A DNA stretch of 64,000 nucleotides from Virgibacillus necropolis. Lineage in GTDB: Bacteria > Bacillota > Bacilli > Bacillales > Amphibacillaceae. This document shows positions 1-9,639 of the stretch, piece by piece. Positions within the stretch are counted from its first letter, which is position 1; each line of letters opens with the position of its first letter. The notes below the pieces were generated by a model that worked only from the letters and a program-made list of their open reading frames with translations, was not told the origin of the DNA and did not search any database. The stretch spans positions 3,844,001-3,908,000 of the forward strand of contig NZ_CP022437.1 of NCBI RefSeq assembly GCF_002224365.1, written 5' to 3'. The position numbers were made by a program, and so were the translations under genes.

Positions 1-109
1 ATATATAAACAAGTGAGTAAATAGTACCACACAACAATAAGTCCCGCAGAAGTATTTTTTAAATTTTTAATGACTAAAGAGATGTAAAATATGATTATCT
101 CCTAAGTTA

Positions 110-991
110 TTAGGAGATGCTATCATTCTTATTTCTTTTTGGGGAGTAATTCACCAAAAATATGCCTGCTAATATTAGAACTCCTCCTACCAATGTTGAG
201 ATATGTAGTTGTTCATTCAGCAAAAACCAACCAAAGACAACCCCAAACAAAGGAGCGAGAAACAAAAAGGCACTTACCTTCCCTGGATCTTCTTTCTTCA
301 GGAGGAAAAACCAAATGGCGAATTGAACAATGGAAGCCATAACTGCTAGCCATACTATTATAAAAATTGATACTGGAGTAAACACTATGTGAGCTTGTTC
401 TAATAATACACTACCTAACAATAATAAGATTCCTCCAAAAAGCATTTGGTAAGCAGTTAAAACCCAAGTGTCAAAAGAAGAACCCCATTTTTTTAAAACC
501 AATGTAGCAATAGCCCAAGAGACTGCACTCAATAGACCCAAAAGAGTCCCCGATTCCTGAATATCCAAGCTAGCACCTAATGTGATAAAAACACCTAGAA
601 AGCCGGCTAGAACACCTAACCACTGAATCCAACGATATTTCATCCCCATAAAAAAAGTTCCAAAAATAACTACAATCAAAGGATTGGTAAATGTCAAAAT
701 AGACGACTCCCCCGCAGTAATCGTACGTAAACTTAGAAATATAGGGCCCATAACCAAAGTGGTTTGAAAAATGCCAACAACCCCGATTTTGAGCCATTCA
801 GTTAGTCCCCTAGGATGATTTCGTTTTAATAATAAAACAATTAAGGCCATCAGTAAACCCGCTAGCGTAAAACGTATTCCGACTAGTAACAAAGGTGAAA
901 TATAGTTCAATCCTATTTTACCAACTGCAAATGAAGAACCCATTAAACCTGTTGTAGTCACTACTAAAAGAGCAAACAATATTTTATTCAA
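110..991 (-). CDS. EamA/DMT-family membrane transporter
   Basis: A 293-residue protein made almost entirely of hydrophobic segments (about ten), in the two-repeat layout of the drug/metabolite transporter superfamily. Each half carries an EamA-like repeat: residues about 5-135 with 'SSFAVGKIGL', and 145-285 with 'SAVSWAIATLVLKKW'. Such proteins export small metabolites across the cytoplasmic membrane; the substrate cannot be told from sequence. The start is a TTG preceded by AAGGAG at a 10-nt distance. A short perfect hairpin (97-118) overlaps the stop codon. The gene lies just outside the left att remnant at 1237, so it is probably core chromosome and not island cargo. Confidence 0.88.
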   Translation of the reverse strand: MNKILFALLVVTTTGLMGSSFAVGKIGLNYISPLLLVGIRFTLAGLLMALIVLLLKRNHPRGLTEWLKIGVVGIFQTTLVMGPIFLSLRTITAGESSILTFTNPLIVVIFGTFFMGMKYRWIQWLGVLAGFLGVFITLGASLDIQESGTLLGLLSAVSWAIATLVLKKWGSSFDTWVLTAYQMLFGGILLLLGSVLLEQAHIVFTPVSIFIIVWLAVMASIVQFAIWFFLLKKEDPGKVSAFLFLAPLFGVVFGWFLLNEQLHISTLVGGVLILAGIFLVNYSPKRNKNDSIS

Positions 992-1178
992 GATCCTAGA
1001 ACTCCTTCTGTTCAGCGTTATGCGTTATTTTTAACTAGCCATTTTAGAGTTATCAAAAAACCCTTTTACTTACCATTTTAAAATTAAACAATCTATCCTT
1101 TATAATAACTTCCTTTTTCAGTTTTGTGCAATGACACTTTTAATGTACATGATTGATCTATTCTCTTTCGAAAAACAA

Positions 1179-1208
1179 AAAAGACTCACCATTTTTGGAA
1201 AGTCTTTT
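1179..1208. terminator. bidirectional hairpin terminator
   Basis: An 8-bp stem (AAAAGACT / AGTCTTTT) with A-rich and T-rich flanks lies between the EamA gene and the att remnant. No other gene was seen between 1000 and 1236. Confidence 0.5.
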
Positions 1209-1236
1209 AAAAATTCTTGGTTCATTAATATTTTTT

Positions 1237-1255
1237 AATACCAGTGGCCGGGGTC
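1237..1255 (-). repeat. left att remnant (tRNA-Leu 3' end)
   Basis: Nineteen bases are identical to the start of the att repeat at 35265-35283. Seventeen of them (1239-1255) match the 3' end (T-arm plus acceptor strand) of the intact tRNA-Leu at 49426-49442. A 17-bp match is not expected by chance in 64 kb. It is read here as the distal attachment site of an old island integrated in the same tRNA gene. Confidence 0.7.
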
Positions 1256-1301
1256 AAATATAGCTTTTAAAGGTTGATATATCAATATTGGCTAAACATT
1301 A

Positions 1302-1331
1302 TGTGTAAAATAAGTGTAAAAATCCGTGTTA
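1302..1331. repeat. GTGTAAA repeats at island left edge
   Basis: Three copies of GTGTAAA or GTGTTAA lie about 11 bp apart just inside the left att remnant. Two similar copies, including a shared 13-bp string (ATGTGTAAAATAA), lie at 35134-35155 next to the other att copy. Short repeats at both ends look like integrase arm-binding sites; this is inference. Confidence 0.4.
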
Positions 1332-2354
1332 ATTAGAAATACACCTTAGAGAAAAGTTTTCTAGAATAACAAGGCCACCAAATGTTCCATCGATATCTCC
1401 TGATGAAGTATAAATTAGGATTCCACACTCCTTATCATTTATATAAAAGGCGCTTACGTATTGAAGTAGAATTATAACAACAAGTAAGGAGTTCAACAAT
1501 TATAATATGGGACAAGGTATGAATTAAAACATTCCTAGGTTTAAGAATCGCTTCATTAAATTTTATCTTATTTTTTCTATCCCTTGTAATTAGTCTATTA
1601 AAATAAATCATTACATCATACCTTTGCTCCCAAGTTCTAAGTTTCTCTATACTTAACGTGAAGAAAATTCCTTCTCCATAAACTTTATAAGCCGGTAACC
1701 AATTATTCCCTATTGAATCAGTATTTTTAAATAATATTTTTTTCCCTTTGTCTATTTTACTTCTACTGGATTCATCATCATTTGTAGTAAGTCATTGAAT
1801 CCAGTTAAGGCAATGGTCTCTTTTAACTTAGTCACTCTATTAATAAAAGTGAATCGGAATGCTACACCGTTGTCCTTAGCATCATTATAATCCTATTCTT
1901 TTCTTACCTTTAAATTTCGAGTATCACTTTATTGACTAAAATTCCAAAGTCCCTTTTCCCCAATTCTTTTCCAGTATTTTTAGAGTATATTTTTTCTTGG
2001 GCTTGCCCATCATCCAGTTCACTTTCAATGTAAAGTATTGCAAGTTCAATATCTGAATGGTTGTACTCTTGAATCTCGGGAGGACACATTTTTTAACAAT
2101 CTCTATTTTTCCATCAAGATTATCCGCCATATTTAACCAAGAAGAAGTAACCCCGTTTCTTCAAATATATCTATAAGTCTTTCAACTGCAGGGTTCTCTC
2201 CCGGTAGATAAATCGCACTGTTTATATTCGGATAGTAAACATTTATTGAATTTTTTAAGACTGCAACAGGATATGAAGTACAATTTTCATTTAGCCTCTT
2301 ACTTAATTCACTAATACCTTCTTCGTCATTAGTCGAATTATTTTTTCTTGTCAT
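1329..2354 (-). pseudogene. decayed DrmB-family (DUF1998) gene
   Basis: Pieces of one protein can be read in changing frames. From upstream to downstream they are: 'INVYYPNINSAIYLP' (2133-2354); 'HSDIELAILYIESELDDG' (about 2000-2060); 'VTKLKETIALTGF' (about 1795-1840); 'YKVYGEGIFFTL' (about 1665-1700); 'LIHTLSHIIIVELL' (about 1470-1530); and 'GILIYTSSGDIDGTFGGL' (about 1365-1425). These match, in order, the conserved blocks of the DUF1998 protein DrmB of the DISARM anti-phage system. At least three frameshifts and internal stops break it, and the N-terminal part is missing. No other DISARM gene (drmA, drmC, methylase) is present. It sits at the left edge of the island, a usual place for defence cargo. 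Family assignment is from memory of the conserved blocks. Confidence 0.65.
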
Positions 2355-2423
2355 AATCCCTTTTAGAGGCCTTTCCTTATTACAACTATATAATTAATTT
2401 ATTTCCATAAATCTCTTGTCTTT

Positions 2424-3815
2424 TTACAAATTTCCCACCGACAAATATTTCGTCTCTAAGTATGGCTTAATACCTTCCAAACCACCCTCACGTCCGAGTC
2501 CACTTTCCTTCATGCCTCCAAAAGGTGCATGTGCAGCAGATGGTCCGCCGTCATTCCACCCAACAATCCCAAAGTCGAGATGATCATGTAAGTAAGTTCC
2601 GGTTCTATAATCATTGGTAAAGAAATAAGCTGCAAGCCCGTATGGTGTGCTATTTGCAATTTCCACTGCTTCTTTAATTTCTTTAAAGCTGGTAATCGGT
2701 GCTACTGGACCAAAAGTTTCCTCATGCATGATATCCATGCTGGCATTTACATTTTTTAACACCGTTGGATGCACAAAGTAATAACCTTTTTCATTGTCTG
2801 TATCATACTTATTGCCGACTAGTACCTCAGCACCTTTTTCAATGGCATCGTTTATTTGATCCACAATTTTTTCATAGCCTTTTCCATTAATGATCGGCCC
2901 TACATCTGTTCCTTCTTCCAACCCGTTGCCAATTTTAAGTTTTTCAACTTCCACAGCTAGCTTTTCAGAAAAGGCGTCTACGATATTTTCATGCACGATA
3001 ATACGGTTGGCACATACACATGTTTGGCCAGCATTCCTGAATTTCGTACCGACCGTCTGTTTTACAGCAAAATCAAGGTCAGCATCTTCAGCTACAATAA
3101 GAGGAGCATGTCCACCTAATTCCATTGTGACATGTTTAATGGTGTCCGCACTATTTTTAATCAACGTCTTCCCAACAGGTGTTGAACCTGTAAAGGTAAT
3201 TTTGCGTACATATTCGCTACTTGTGAATAAATCACCAACAACACTACCTCTTCCATTTACACATTGAACTGCATCGGGTGGAATACCGGCTTCATGCGCA
3301 AGTTCGATTAGACGAATTGTCGTTAAAGGGGTTTCTACTGCGGGTTTAACAATAAACGTACACCCCGCCGCTAAAGCAGGTGCCGCCTTTCTCGTCATCA
3401 TCGCCGCAGGAAAGTTCCATGGTGTAATTGCCGCAACGAGTCCAATTGGCTGGTGGCTGACAATAATACGCTTTGTTTCCGTATTTGCTGGAATCGTGCG
3501 GCCATAAATTCTTTTTGCCTCTTCCGCATACCAATCAATATAGCTAGTTGCATAATCAACTTCCCCCAAAGATTCATGGAGTGGCTTTCCGTTTTCAAGT
3601 GTCATTGTTTCCGCGATATATGCTTTATTTTCCTGTATTTTTTGCGCCCAATTTTGTAATAATCTTGATCGTTCATGTGCATTGACTTTCGACCATTTTT
3701 TAAAAGCTTTATGCCCATTCTCCAGCGCTTGATTAATTTCTTCCTCCGAATGCACATTGACTTCTTGAATGACTTCACCTGTAGCAGGATTATTTACTTT
3801 GAACTGATTCGACAT
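2424..3815 (-). CDS. gabD: NAD(P)-dependent aldehyde dehydrogenase, succinate-semialdehyde type
   Basis: A 463-residue aldehyde dehydrogenase that oxidises an aldehyde to the acid. 'TPWNFP' (about 131) and 'FTGSTPVGK' form the cofactor site, 'MELGGHAP' carries the general-base Glu, and 'GQTCVCANR' carries the nucleophilic Cys. The closest type is succinate-semialdehyde dehydrogenase, but this subfamily also takes other aldehydes. It is the last gene of the minus-strand run adh - alkyl sulfatase - gabD, so here it may oxidise the aldehyde released by the alcohol dehydrogenase. An amino-acid permease remnant lies directly upstream (3855-4061), which hints that the gene came from an amino-acid or GABA-type operon and was joined to the sulfatase later. 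Confidence 0.88.
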   Translation of the reverse strand: MSNQFKVNNPATGEVIQEVNVHSEEEINQALENGHKAFKKWSKVNAHERSRLLQNWAQKIQENKAYIAETMTLENGKPLHESLGEVDYATSYIDWYAEEAKRIYGRTIPANTETKRIIVSHQPIGLVAAITPWNFPAAMMTRKAAPALAAGCTFIVKPAVETPLTTIRLIELAHEAGIPPDAVQCVNGRGSVVGDLFTSSEYVRKITFTGSTPVGKTLIKNSADTIKHVTMELGGHAPLIVAEDADLDFAVKQTVGTKFRNAGQTCVCANRIIVHENIVDAFSEKLAVEVEKLKIGNGLEEGTDVGPIINGKGYEKIVDQINDAIEKGAEVLVGNKYDTDNEKGYYFVHPTVLKNVNASMDIMHEETFGPVAPITSFKEIKEAVEIANSTPYGLAAYFFTNDYRTGTYLHDHLDFGIVGWNDGGPSAAHAPFGGMKESGLGREGGLEGIKPYLETKYLSVGNL

Positions 3816-3854
3816 TTGTATGAACTCCTTTAATTGATTTTGTTCTTGCTTGTG

Positions 3855-4061
3855 TCATATATAAACTAAAACCCCAACAGAACCTATCAGCACCCATGTT
3901 AAATAAACATCCCATCCCCCTAATGACCATAAGTATATTTGATGATTCACAGGAACAACATAATCGATTACAGTTGGCAATGCTACAGCTTCAAATGTGA
4001 TCACTGAAACATAACCGAACAACACAGCCCAAGCAGCAACGAAGGATGTATAACATTTATC
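3855..4061 (-). pseudogene. amino-acid permease (APC family) C-terminal remnant
   Basis: An open frame with no start codon reads 'FVAAWAVLFGYVSVITFEAV', then 'LWSLGGWDVYLTWVLIGSVG', and ends with TGA at 3855. This is typical of transmembrane segments of APC-superfamily amino-acid permeases. Only about 68 codons remain, cut off within a few bases of the stop codon of the alkyl sulfatase (4064). It fills most of the 248-bp gap upstream of gabD. Confidence 0.65.
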
Positions 4062-4063
4062 TC

Positions 4064-5968
4064 TTAGGGAGTTACTATATTTACCAAAGGATCAAATTGA
4101 TCTAATAAAGACAAGAATTCATCAAATTTATTCTGGTCGCCCGATATAACAAGTCTTTCTTCTGAAACTGCTTGCTCTGATGAAAGACGTCCCTCTCCTA
4201 TTTCATAAAGGGTTGACTTTTCGACAGTTAGCGAAATATCAGGATTGTTAGTTAGCTTGCCTACCTTATAGGACAGTACTGAGTTTTCTAAATTCAATGT
4301 GAAATCTTCATCTGTATCTGATACCTCAATCTGAATTACCATTTTATGGCCATCCGCTTTGAGGCCATTTAGTTTAACCGCTAATAGGGTTAAAAATTCT
4401 TCAACTGGAATATTATTAAAAAGCATAGAACTATCATATGGAAGTCTATCTTTGTTGACTCCACTTCTTAGTTCCAACGCACCAACGAGATAGATATTAC
4501 GCCAGTTTGCTGACTCAGACTGATATCCTAGTTGTTCAAAAGTGTCTGCTAATAAATTTTTAGCTTCGATATTATCGGGATCTGCCATTACTACATTTTT
4601 CATCACTTGAGCAACCCAACGATATTCACCATTTTCATAATCAACTTTAGCCTTTTGGATGACATTTGCCGCCCCGCCCATAAATTCCACATACTTTTTT
4701 CCTGCTTCAATTTGTGGCAGGGGATCTAGGTCTGATGGATGTCCACTATAATATCCTAAATAAAAATTATAAATACCTTTAACATTATGCTTTAAAGTAC
4801 CATAGTACCCTCGATTTCCCCAATATTGATTTAATGTATCTGGCAATTGGATTGTTTCAGCTATTTCATCCATTGTGTAGCCGTGATTTGCTAAGCGAAC
4901 TGTCTGATCATGCATATATTTGTATAAATCACGCTGCAATTTCAGATGTTTAATAATTTGGTCCTTTCCCCATACAGGCCAAGCATGCGCCATTAAAAGA
5001 GCATCAACCTCATATTGACCGAATAAATCAATAGTTTTATCGATTGCGTCAACCCATTTTAAAGTGTCTCGAGTTTTTGCTCCCCTTACAGTATAAATTT
5101 GATGCATCGTTTTATTTACATTTTCTGATGCAAATATTACTTTATATTCCTCAATAAAGAAATGCATTTCAGCTGGTGCTTCTGTATTTGGAGTTAATAA
5201 AAATTGAAAGGTTAAACCGTCTACCTCCAAAATTTGTACTTTATTTTCTATTTCAATATTTGGTACCTCAAAACTATTCATTCCATCAGTACCCACAGGA
5301 CCAATACCTTGGGACACAACACCTTTGGGACCAGCTGGTAATAAGGAACCGAATTGATACTGACCACGACGCTTCATTACCGAGCCTAACATCACATATT
5401 CACTTATCGCTTCTTCTGCTAAATATTGTGGTGCAATAATTGGGATATCTTTATGTTCTGCATATTCCAGAATCCCTTGAATACCACCAAAATGATCTGA
5501 ATGACTTTGACTAAGAATGATGGCTGTAACTGGTTTTTTGGGACGGTGCTTATAATATAGATCCATTGCTGCTTTTGCTGATTCGACACTCTTTAAAGTA
5601 TCACAAACGATAACCCCATTTTCAGTTTCTATAAGGACAGTAGTAGATAATGATACTCCTCGAACTTGATATACGCCATCTACTACCTTAAACAAACCTG
5701 AAATGGATTGTAATTGTGAATTTCTCCATAAACTAGGATTGACTGTTTCAGACGAAGACTCCTTTAAAAATTCAACTTTTTCTGTGTCCCAGACAACTTT
5801 CCCACTATCATTTTTAAGCTTTTTAAAATGTAACGGAGAAATATGATTCTTATATGCATCTTCATAATCCTGTCTATCGTCAAAATTTAAATATTCATAA
5901 AATTCCTCATTGGCCTTCTTTGTAAAGTCTGTAGCAGGTAACGATTGTGGTAATTTAGTGTTTTTCAT
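4064..5968 (-). CDS. alkyl sulfatase, SdsA1/BDS1 type
   Basis: A 634-residue metallo-beta-lactamase-fold sulfatase that hydrolyses primary alkyl sulfate esters to alcohol and sulfate. Domain order is that of the family. A zinc hydrolase domain (about 95-330) carries 'SQSHSDHFGG' with the HxHxDH ligands and 'FASENVNKTMHQIYTVRGA'. An alpha-helical dimerisation domain (about 350-510) carries 'RDLYKYMHDQTVRLANHGYT' and 'NRGYYGTLKHNVKGIY'. A C-terminal SCP2-like lipid-binding domain covers about 515-634. There is no clear signal peptide, so it probably acts in the cytoplasm. It lies downstream of an alcohol dehydrogenase and upstream of an aldehyde dehydrogenase on the same strand, a logical order for alkyl sulfate breakdown. 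Substrate chain length is unknown. Confidence 0.9.
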   Translation of the reverse strand: MKNTKLPQSLPATDFTKKANEEFYEYLNFDDRQDYEDAYKNHISPLHFKKLKNDSGKVVWDTEKVEFLKESSSETVNPSLWRNSQLQSISGLFKVVDGVYQVRGVSLSTTVLIETENGVIVCDTLKSVESAKAAMDLYYKHRPKKPVTAIILSQSHSDHFGGIQGILEYAEHKDIPIIAPQYLAEEAISEYVMLGSVMKRRGQYQFGSLLPAGPKGVVSQGIGPVGTDGMNSFEVPNIEIENKVQILEVDGLTFQFLLTPNTEAPAEMHFFIEEYKVIFASENVNKTMHQIYTVRGAKTRDTLKWVDAIDKTIDLFGQYEVDALLMAHAWPVWGKDQIIKHLKLQRDLYKYMHDQTVRLANHGYTMDEIAETIQLPDTLNQYWGNRGYYGTLKHNVKGIYNFYLGYYSGHPSDLDPLPQIEAGKKYVEFMGGAANVIQKAKVDYENGEYRWVAQVMKNVVMADPDNIEAKNLLADTFEQLGYQSESANWRNIYLVGALELRSGVNKDRLPYDSSMLFNNIPVEEFLTLLAVKLNGLKADGHKMVIQIEVSDTDEDFTLNLENSVLSYKVGKLTNNPDISLTVEKSTLYEIGEGRLSSEQAVSEERLVISGDQNKFDEFLSLLDQFDPLVNIVTP

Positions 5969-6118
5969 TTAAATATCCTCCTCTGTATTTTAATCCTCTA
6001 TTAAAGTAGAGTTTTCTTTATTTCTTAAAATTAATTCATCTTTTAATGGTTAATTCAGAAAATATATCTTCCAAACTTGGCTTGGTTAAATGTTTTCATG
6101 TAATAGCCATCCAACCTA

Positions 6119-7243
6119 TCATAACTTCACTACAAGCCGTGAAACATCTCCTTTTGCTAGCCTATCAAACCCTTCATTAATTTCATCCAGAGCGAGAGTA
6201 TCGGATAAAAGCAAATCGACCGGTAGTCTTCCTTGCTTAAAAAGTTCGATAAAATGCGGGATATCTCGTGATGGTATACAACTTCCTACATAGGATCCCT
6301 TGATTGTACGCTCCTCTGCTGCAAGGGTTACTTGCGGGAAGGAGAATTTATGCTCAGGATGTGGTAGTCCTGTAGTGACAGTAGTACCACCTCTCTTTGT
6401 AATTTGATAAGCAACCTCCATTGCCGGGACCACTCCGGCAGTTTCAAAGACGTAATCGAGCCCTCCACCAGTTGCTGTTTTAATTTGATCCACTACATCT
6501 AATTCGCTGGAATCATATACGGAAGTTGCTCCAAATTTCTTGGCAATATCAAATTTACCCTGATTTATATCGATTGCAATAATCTCCCTTGCACCAGCTA
6601 ATTTTGCACCCATAACTGCATTCAAACCAATGCCTCCAAGCCCAACTACCGCAACACTACTACCTGGTTGCACTTGTGCGGTATTAATTACTGCACCAAC
6701 ACCAGTAATGACTGCACATCCAAATAATGCAATTGTTTCAAAAGGGATTCCTGAATCTACTTTAACAATTGAATTGGTGGAAACGACTGCATATTCAGCA
6801 AACCCTGATACTCCTAAATGATGGTTCACACGGCCTTCTTCTGAATGAAGCCTGCTGCCACCACCAAATAGTTCACCTTCTTTGTTTACTTGATCTCCAG
6901 GCTCACAAAGTGCCGGGCGTCCTTCCCTACAAGAAAGACAGTGCCCACAGCTTGGTATAAACGTACAAACTACATGGTCACCTTCCTGAAATTGTGTTAC
7001 ATTTTCTCCTACTTGAACAATTATACCTGCTGCCTCATGCCCCAAAGCCATGGGCATTGGTCTCGGTCGGCTACCATTGATTACAGAAAGGTCTGAATGA
7101 CATAGACCAGCCGCTTTTATCTGCACAAGTACTTCATTTTGTTTCGGATTGTCCAGCTCCAATGTTTCAATTTTTAATGGTTTACTTTCTGCATATGGCG
7201 CAGACAAACCCATTTCATGTAAAACAGCTACACGACTTTTCAT
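6119..7243 (-). CDS. zinc-dependent alcohol dehydrogenase
   Basis: A 374-residue medium-chain dehydrogenase/reductase, class III-like layout. Catalytic zinc ligands lie in 'GLCHSDLS' and 'GHEAAGIIVQVG'. The structural zinc loop is 'CGHCLSCREGRPALC', and the NAD-binding Rossmann motif is 'GLGGIGLNAVMGAKLAG' followed by 'AIDI'. It is expected to oxidise a primary alcohol to an aldehyde with NAD. It is the first gene of the run adh - alkyl sulfatase - aldehyde dehydrogenase. A palindromic operator (7369-7384), matching two sites in front of the lacI gene, lies 126 bp upstream of its ATG, so LacI control is likely. Confidence 0.9.
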   Translation of the reverse strand: MKSRVAVLHEMGLSAPYAESKPLKIETLELDNPKQNEVLVQIKAAGLCHSDLSVINGSRPRPMPMALGHEAAGIIVQVGENVTQFQEGDHVVCTFIPSCGHCLSCREGRPALCEPGDQVNKEGELFGGGSRLHSEEGRVNHHLGVSGFAEYAVVSTNSIVKVDSGIPFETIALFGCAVITGVGAVINTAQVQPGSSVAVVGLGGIGLNAVMGAKLAGAREIIAIDINQGKFDIAKKFGATSVYDSSELDVVDQIKTATGGGLDYVFETAGVVPAMEVAYQITKRGGTTVTTGLPHPEHKFSFPQVTLAAEERTIKGSYVGSCIPSRDIPHFIELFKQGRLPVDLLLSDTLALDEINEGFDRLAKGDVSRLVVKL

Positions 7244-7307
7244 GTTTTCACCTCATTTAATTTTTCTTGCAAGTTATTTCAGTAACTTAAATAGAAGGAA
7301 TTAATTT

Positions 7308-7328
7308 TTAACGTAAATGATACGTTAA
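7308..7328. promoter_or_regulatory. inverted repeat upstream of adh
   Basis: A perfect 7-bp inverted repeat, TTAACGT - 7 nt - ACGTTAA, lies between the alcohol dehydrogenase start and the LacI-type operator. It may be a second regulator site or a promoter-proximal operator half; which protein binds it is unknown. Confidence 0.4.
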
Positions 7329-7368
7329 CAGTATGAACCATGAAATCCCCCCTTCAAATACTAATTCA

Positions 7369-7384
7369 ATGAATACGTATACAT
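7369..7384. promoter_or_regulatory. LacI-type operator upstream of adh
   Basis: ATGAATACGTATACAT, a 16-bp near-palindrome centred on CG. It matches the sites at 12260-12273 and 12408-12423 in front of lacI. It lies between the tctA stop and the adh start, and so is placed to control adh - sulfatase - gabD. Confidence 0.6.
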
Positions 7385-7386
7385 TA

Positions 7387-8874
7387 TTAAATATTTTGCT
7401 TACGTCTTTCTTTATACTTAGCAAGTAAAGGTACAAATACCGATAAGAGACAGAATACTAAAAACAAAATTGATATTGGGCGTTGAAAAAAGATCATAAA
7501 ACTACCGTCAGATAAAATAAGTGATTGTCTTAAAGATTTTTCAGCTAAAGGCCCCAAAATAATAGCTATCAGCATTGGCGTTACTGAATAACCATATTTA
7601 GGTAGGAAGTATCCTATCACTCCAAAGAATATAGCTATGCCCACAGAAGATAATGAATTATTAACAGCATAGGAACCTATTAAACAAAGTACCAATACAA
7701 TTGGCATTAATACATTTGAAGGAATAGATGTAATTTTCGCAAACCATGGAATAGCCATTTTGGCAAGAATTAACATAATAATATTTACCAAGATGAAGCC
7801 TACCATAATTGTATAAACAATATCCGCATTTTCGGTAAATAATTGTGGTCCGGGAGTTAGACCTTGGATCATTAATCCTCCTAAAAGAACGGCAGTAACT
7901 ACATCTCCTGGGATTCCTAGTGTCATCATTGGAATTAACGTAGCACCTGTAGTGCCATTATTACTTGATTCCGAAGCTACAATTCCTTCATAACTCCCCT
8001 TTCCAAATTCTTCAGGTTTTTTTGAACTACGCTTTGCCTCGTTATAACTAATAAATGCCGATATAGTTCCCCCCGTCCCAGGAATAGCTCCAACTATTAC
8101 ACCTATAATACTTGATTTTGCTATCACCTTTTTTAACGATAAAAAGTCTTTGATTGAAAACTTCTCTTTCTTTAAAGTAGCCCCGGAGGCTATTGACTTA
8201 GAGCCTTTAGCTATTTGATTAAATACCTCAGAAATAGCAAATAATCCAATTAATGCCGGCACTAAATCTATTCCAGATAATAAAAATGTAGTATTGAAAA
8301 TAAAACGTTCTCCCCCAGTTATAGGGTCAAGCCCAACTGTAGATACGAGCACCCCTAAGCAGCCCATTATTAACCCTTTACTTATAGAATTACCACTAAC
8401 ACTGGATATAATCGTCAATCCGAATAATGCTAGCATAAAGTACTCAGGCGGTCCAAATCCTAAAGCAACTTTTGCAATTTGAGGAGCAAAAAATAAAAGC
8501 GCAAATCCACTAATCAGGCCACCTGCAACAGATGCATAAATTGACAAATTGAGTGCAGTGTGAGCTTTCCCTTGTTGCGCCAGAGCAAATCCATCTTCTA
8601 CAGTAGCTGCTGAAGCAGCCGTTCCTGGGGTTTTGAGTAAGATTGCCGAGACAGACCCTGCATAAATACCCCCACAATAAATACCTATCAAAAGTAACAT
8701 CCCTGCAGTAGGGGGCATTCCAAATGTCAAAGGTAACATAAGTGCCACTCCCATTGTAGCACTTAAGCCAGGAAGTGCTCCTATTACAATTCCCGCTGCA
8801 ACCCCGAATATCATTGCTAATATAATATGCCATTCAAAGACATTACCAATTCCATACAATATCCAATCTAACAT
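7387..8874 (-). CDS. tctA: tripartite tricarboxylate transporter, large membrane subunit TctA
   Basis: About 495 residues and some twelve membrane segments, of the TctA/DUF112 family, which forms the ion-coupled channel of tripartite tricarboxylate (TTT) transporters. Family blocks are visible: 'GALPGLSATMGVALMLPLTF', 'GGIYAGSVSAILLKTPGTA' and 'GAIPGTGGTISAFISYNEAK'. The ATG at 8874 is chosen because GGAGG lies 6 nt upstream; the longer frame to 8889 would run through that ribosome binding site. It follows tctC and tctB on the same strand, the usual three-gene set. Substrates of TTT systems are carboxylates and other organic anions; here an anionic product or substrate of the sulfatase pathway is possible. 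Confidence 0.92.
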   Translation of the reverse strand: MLDWILYGIGNVFEWHIILAMIFGVAAGIVIGALPGLSATMGVALMLPLTFGMPPTAGMLLLIGIYCGGIYAGSVSAILLKTPGTAASAATVEDGFALAQQGKAHTALNLSIYASVAGGLISGFALLFFAPQIAKVALGFGPPEYFMLALFGLTIISSVSGNSISKGLIMGCLGVLVSTVGLDPITGGERFIFNTTFLLSGIDLVPALIGLFAISEVFNQIAKGSKSIASGATLKKEKFSIKDFLSLKKVIAKSSIIGVIVGAIPGTGGTISAFISYNEAKRSSKKPEEFGKGSYEGIVASESSNNGTTGATLIPMMTLGIPGDVVTAVLLGGLMIQGLTPGPQLFTENADIVYTIMVGFILVNIIMLILAKMAIPWFAKITSIPSNVLMPIVLVLCLIGSYAVNNSLSSVGIAIFFGVIGYFLPKYGYSVTPMLIAIILGPLAEKSLRQSLILSDGSFMIFFQRPISILFLVFCLLSVFVPLLAKYKERRKQNI

Positions 8875-9070
8875 AAATAGCCTCCTCACATTTTTTCCCT
8901 AACTGAATATTATTAGTATAGTAGACGAATTTAATCAGTTGTAACATCGCGACCCGACTAGGGTCCTTTGTGTTCATTCATCCTTTGCAGAAGGCAAGTT
9001 ATACCAGTTATAAACGAAATTGTCTTACCAATCTGGATAGCACCACTTTTCTACTTAAAGTTGCTTAAAG

Positions 9071-9102
9071 AACTGCACCTGCTAAAGCAGTTGGGTTTTT
9101 TT
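9071..9102 (+). terminator. orphan hairpin terminator between tctB and tctA
   Basis: Stem AACTGC / GCAGTT followed by seven T on the plus strand. No plus-strand gene precedes it. The whole 8875-9186 gap shows no convincing gene and may be insertion debris splitting tctB from tctA. Confidence 0.35.
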
Positions 9103-9186
9103 GCTATTTTAGTTCCTAATTTTTTAAACCCTATTTTCCAATTGTTCTTATGACATTTTTACATTACCATTTTAAAATAATAAGCC

Positions 9187-9639
9187 TTATGGTAAGAAAA
9201 CATTTAATAGACCTGTAAAGACATAATATAAAACTGCCGTAAGAATCAACGGAATAAATATAAGTTGAAATAGTTTTCGATTACCTACGATATACATTAC
9301 ACTAGCTGTAAATACAACTGTACTTAATATAAAGCCTATAAGTGGAGCCAAAAAAACCCAAGCAACCATACCAATTAATACATATAACAAACGAAAGTAA
9401 TCTATTTTCTTTAACTTTTTATCTTTTTTCTTGTTTTCATTTATTTCTTTTTCAAATATCGAAATTATACTAAGTAATATGATTATTATAGAGAGCATGT
9501 ATGGAAAGAATCTAGGGCCTAAGGCTTCTTCCCCTGAACTTCTTACCTCATAAGGTATAATAATTATCATAACAATCCCAAATATTATCATAAATAAGCT
9601 AGATAAATTAGATTTTATCGAATTAATCATATTAAACAT
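9187..9639 (-). CDS. tctB: tripartite tricarboxylate transporter, small membrane subunit TctB
   Basis: About 150 residues with four hydrophobic segments (about 12-30, 45-65, 85-120, 125-150 of the long frame), the size and layout of TctB. 'EEALGPRFFPYMLSIIIILL' is the typical block after the first helix. The start at 9639 (MFNMINS) is preferred because GGAAGG lies just upstream; the frame stays open to 9660. It lies between tctC and tctA, but 300-460 bp gaps on both sides are longer than usual for this operon and hold debris and an inverted repeat. Confidence 0.85.
   Translation of the reverse strand: MFNMINSIKSNLSSLFMIIFGIVMIIIIPYEVRSSGEEALGPRFFPYMLSIIIILLSIISIFEKEINENKKKDKKLKKIDYFRLLYVLIGMVAWVFLAPLIGFILSTVVFTASVMYIVGNRKLFQLIFIPLILTAVLYYVFTGLLNVFLP

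Noticed and set aside
1936-2130. 64-codon frame as an independent small gene
   Set aside because: Best explained as a frameshifted part of the drmB remnant; the conserved sequence continues in another frame.
2890-3267. 125-codon frame opposite gabD
   Set aside because: Shadow of the aldehyde dehydrogenase coding sequence on the other strand.
8968-9153. 61-codon plus-strand frame between tctB and tctA
   Set aside because: No ribosome binding site, odd hydrophobic composition and no family; it lies in gap debris ending in an orphan terminator.
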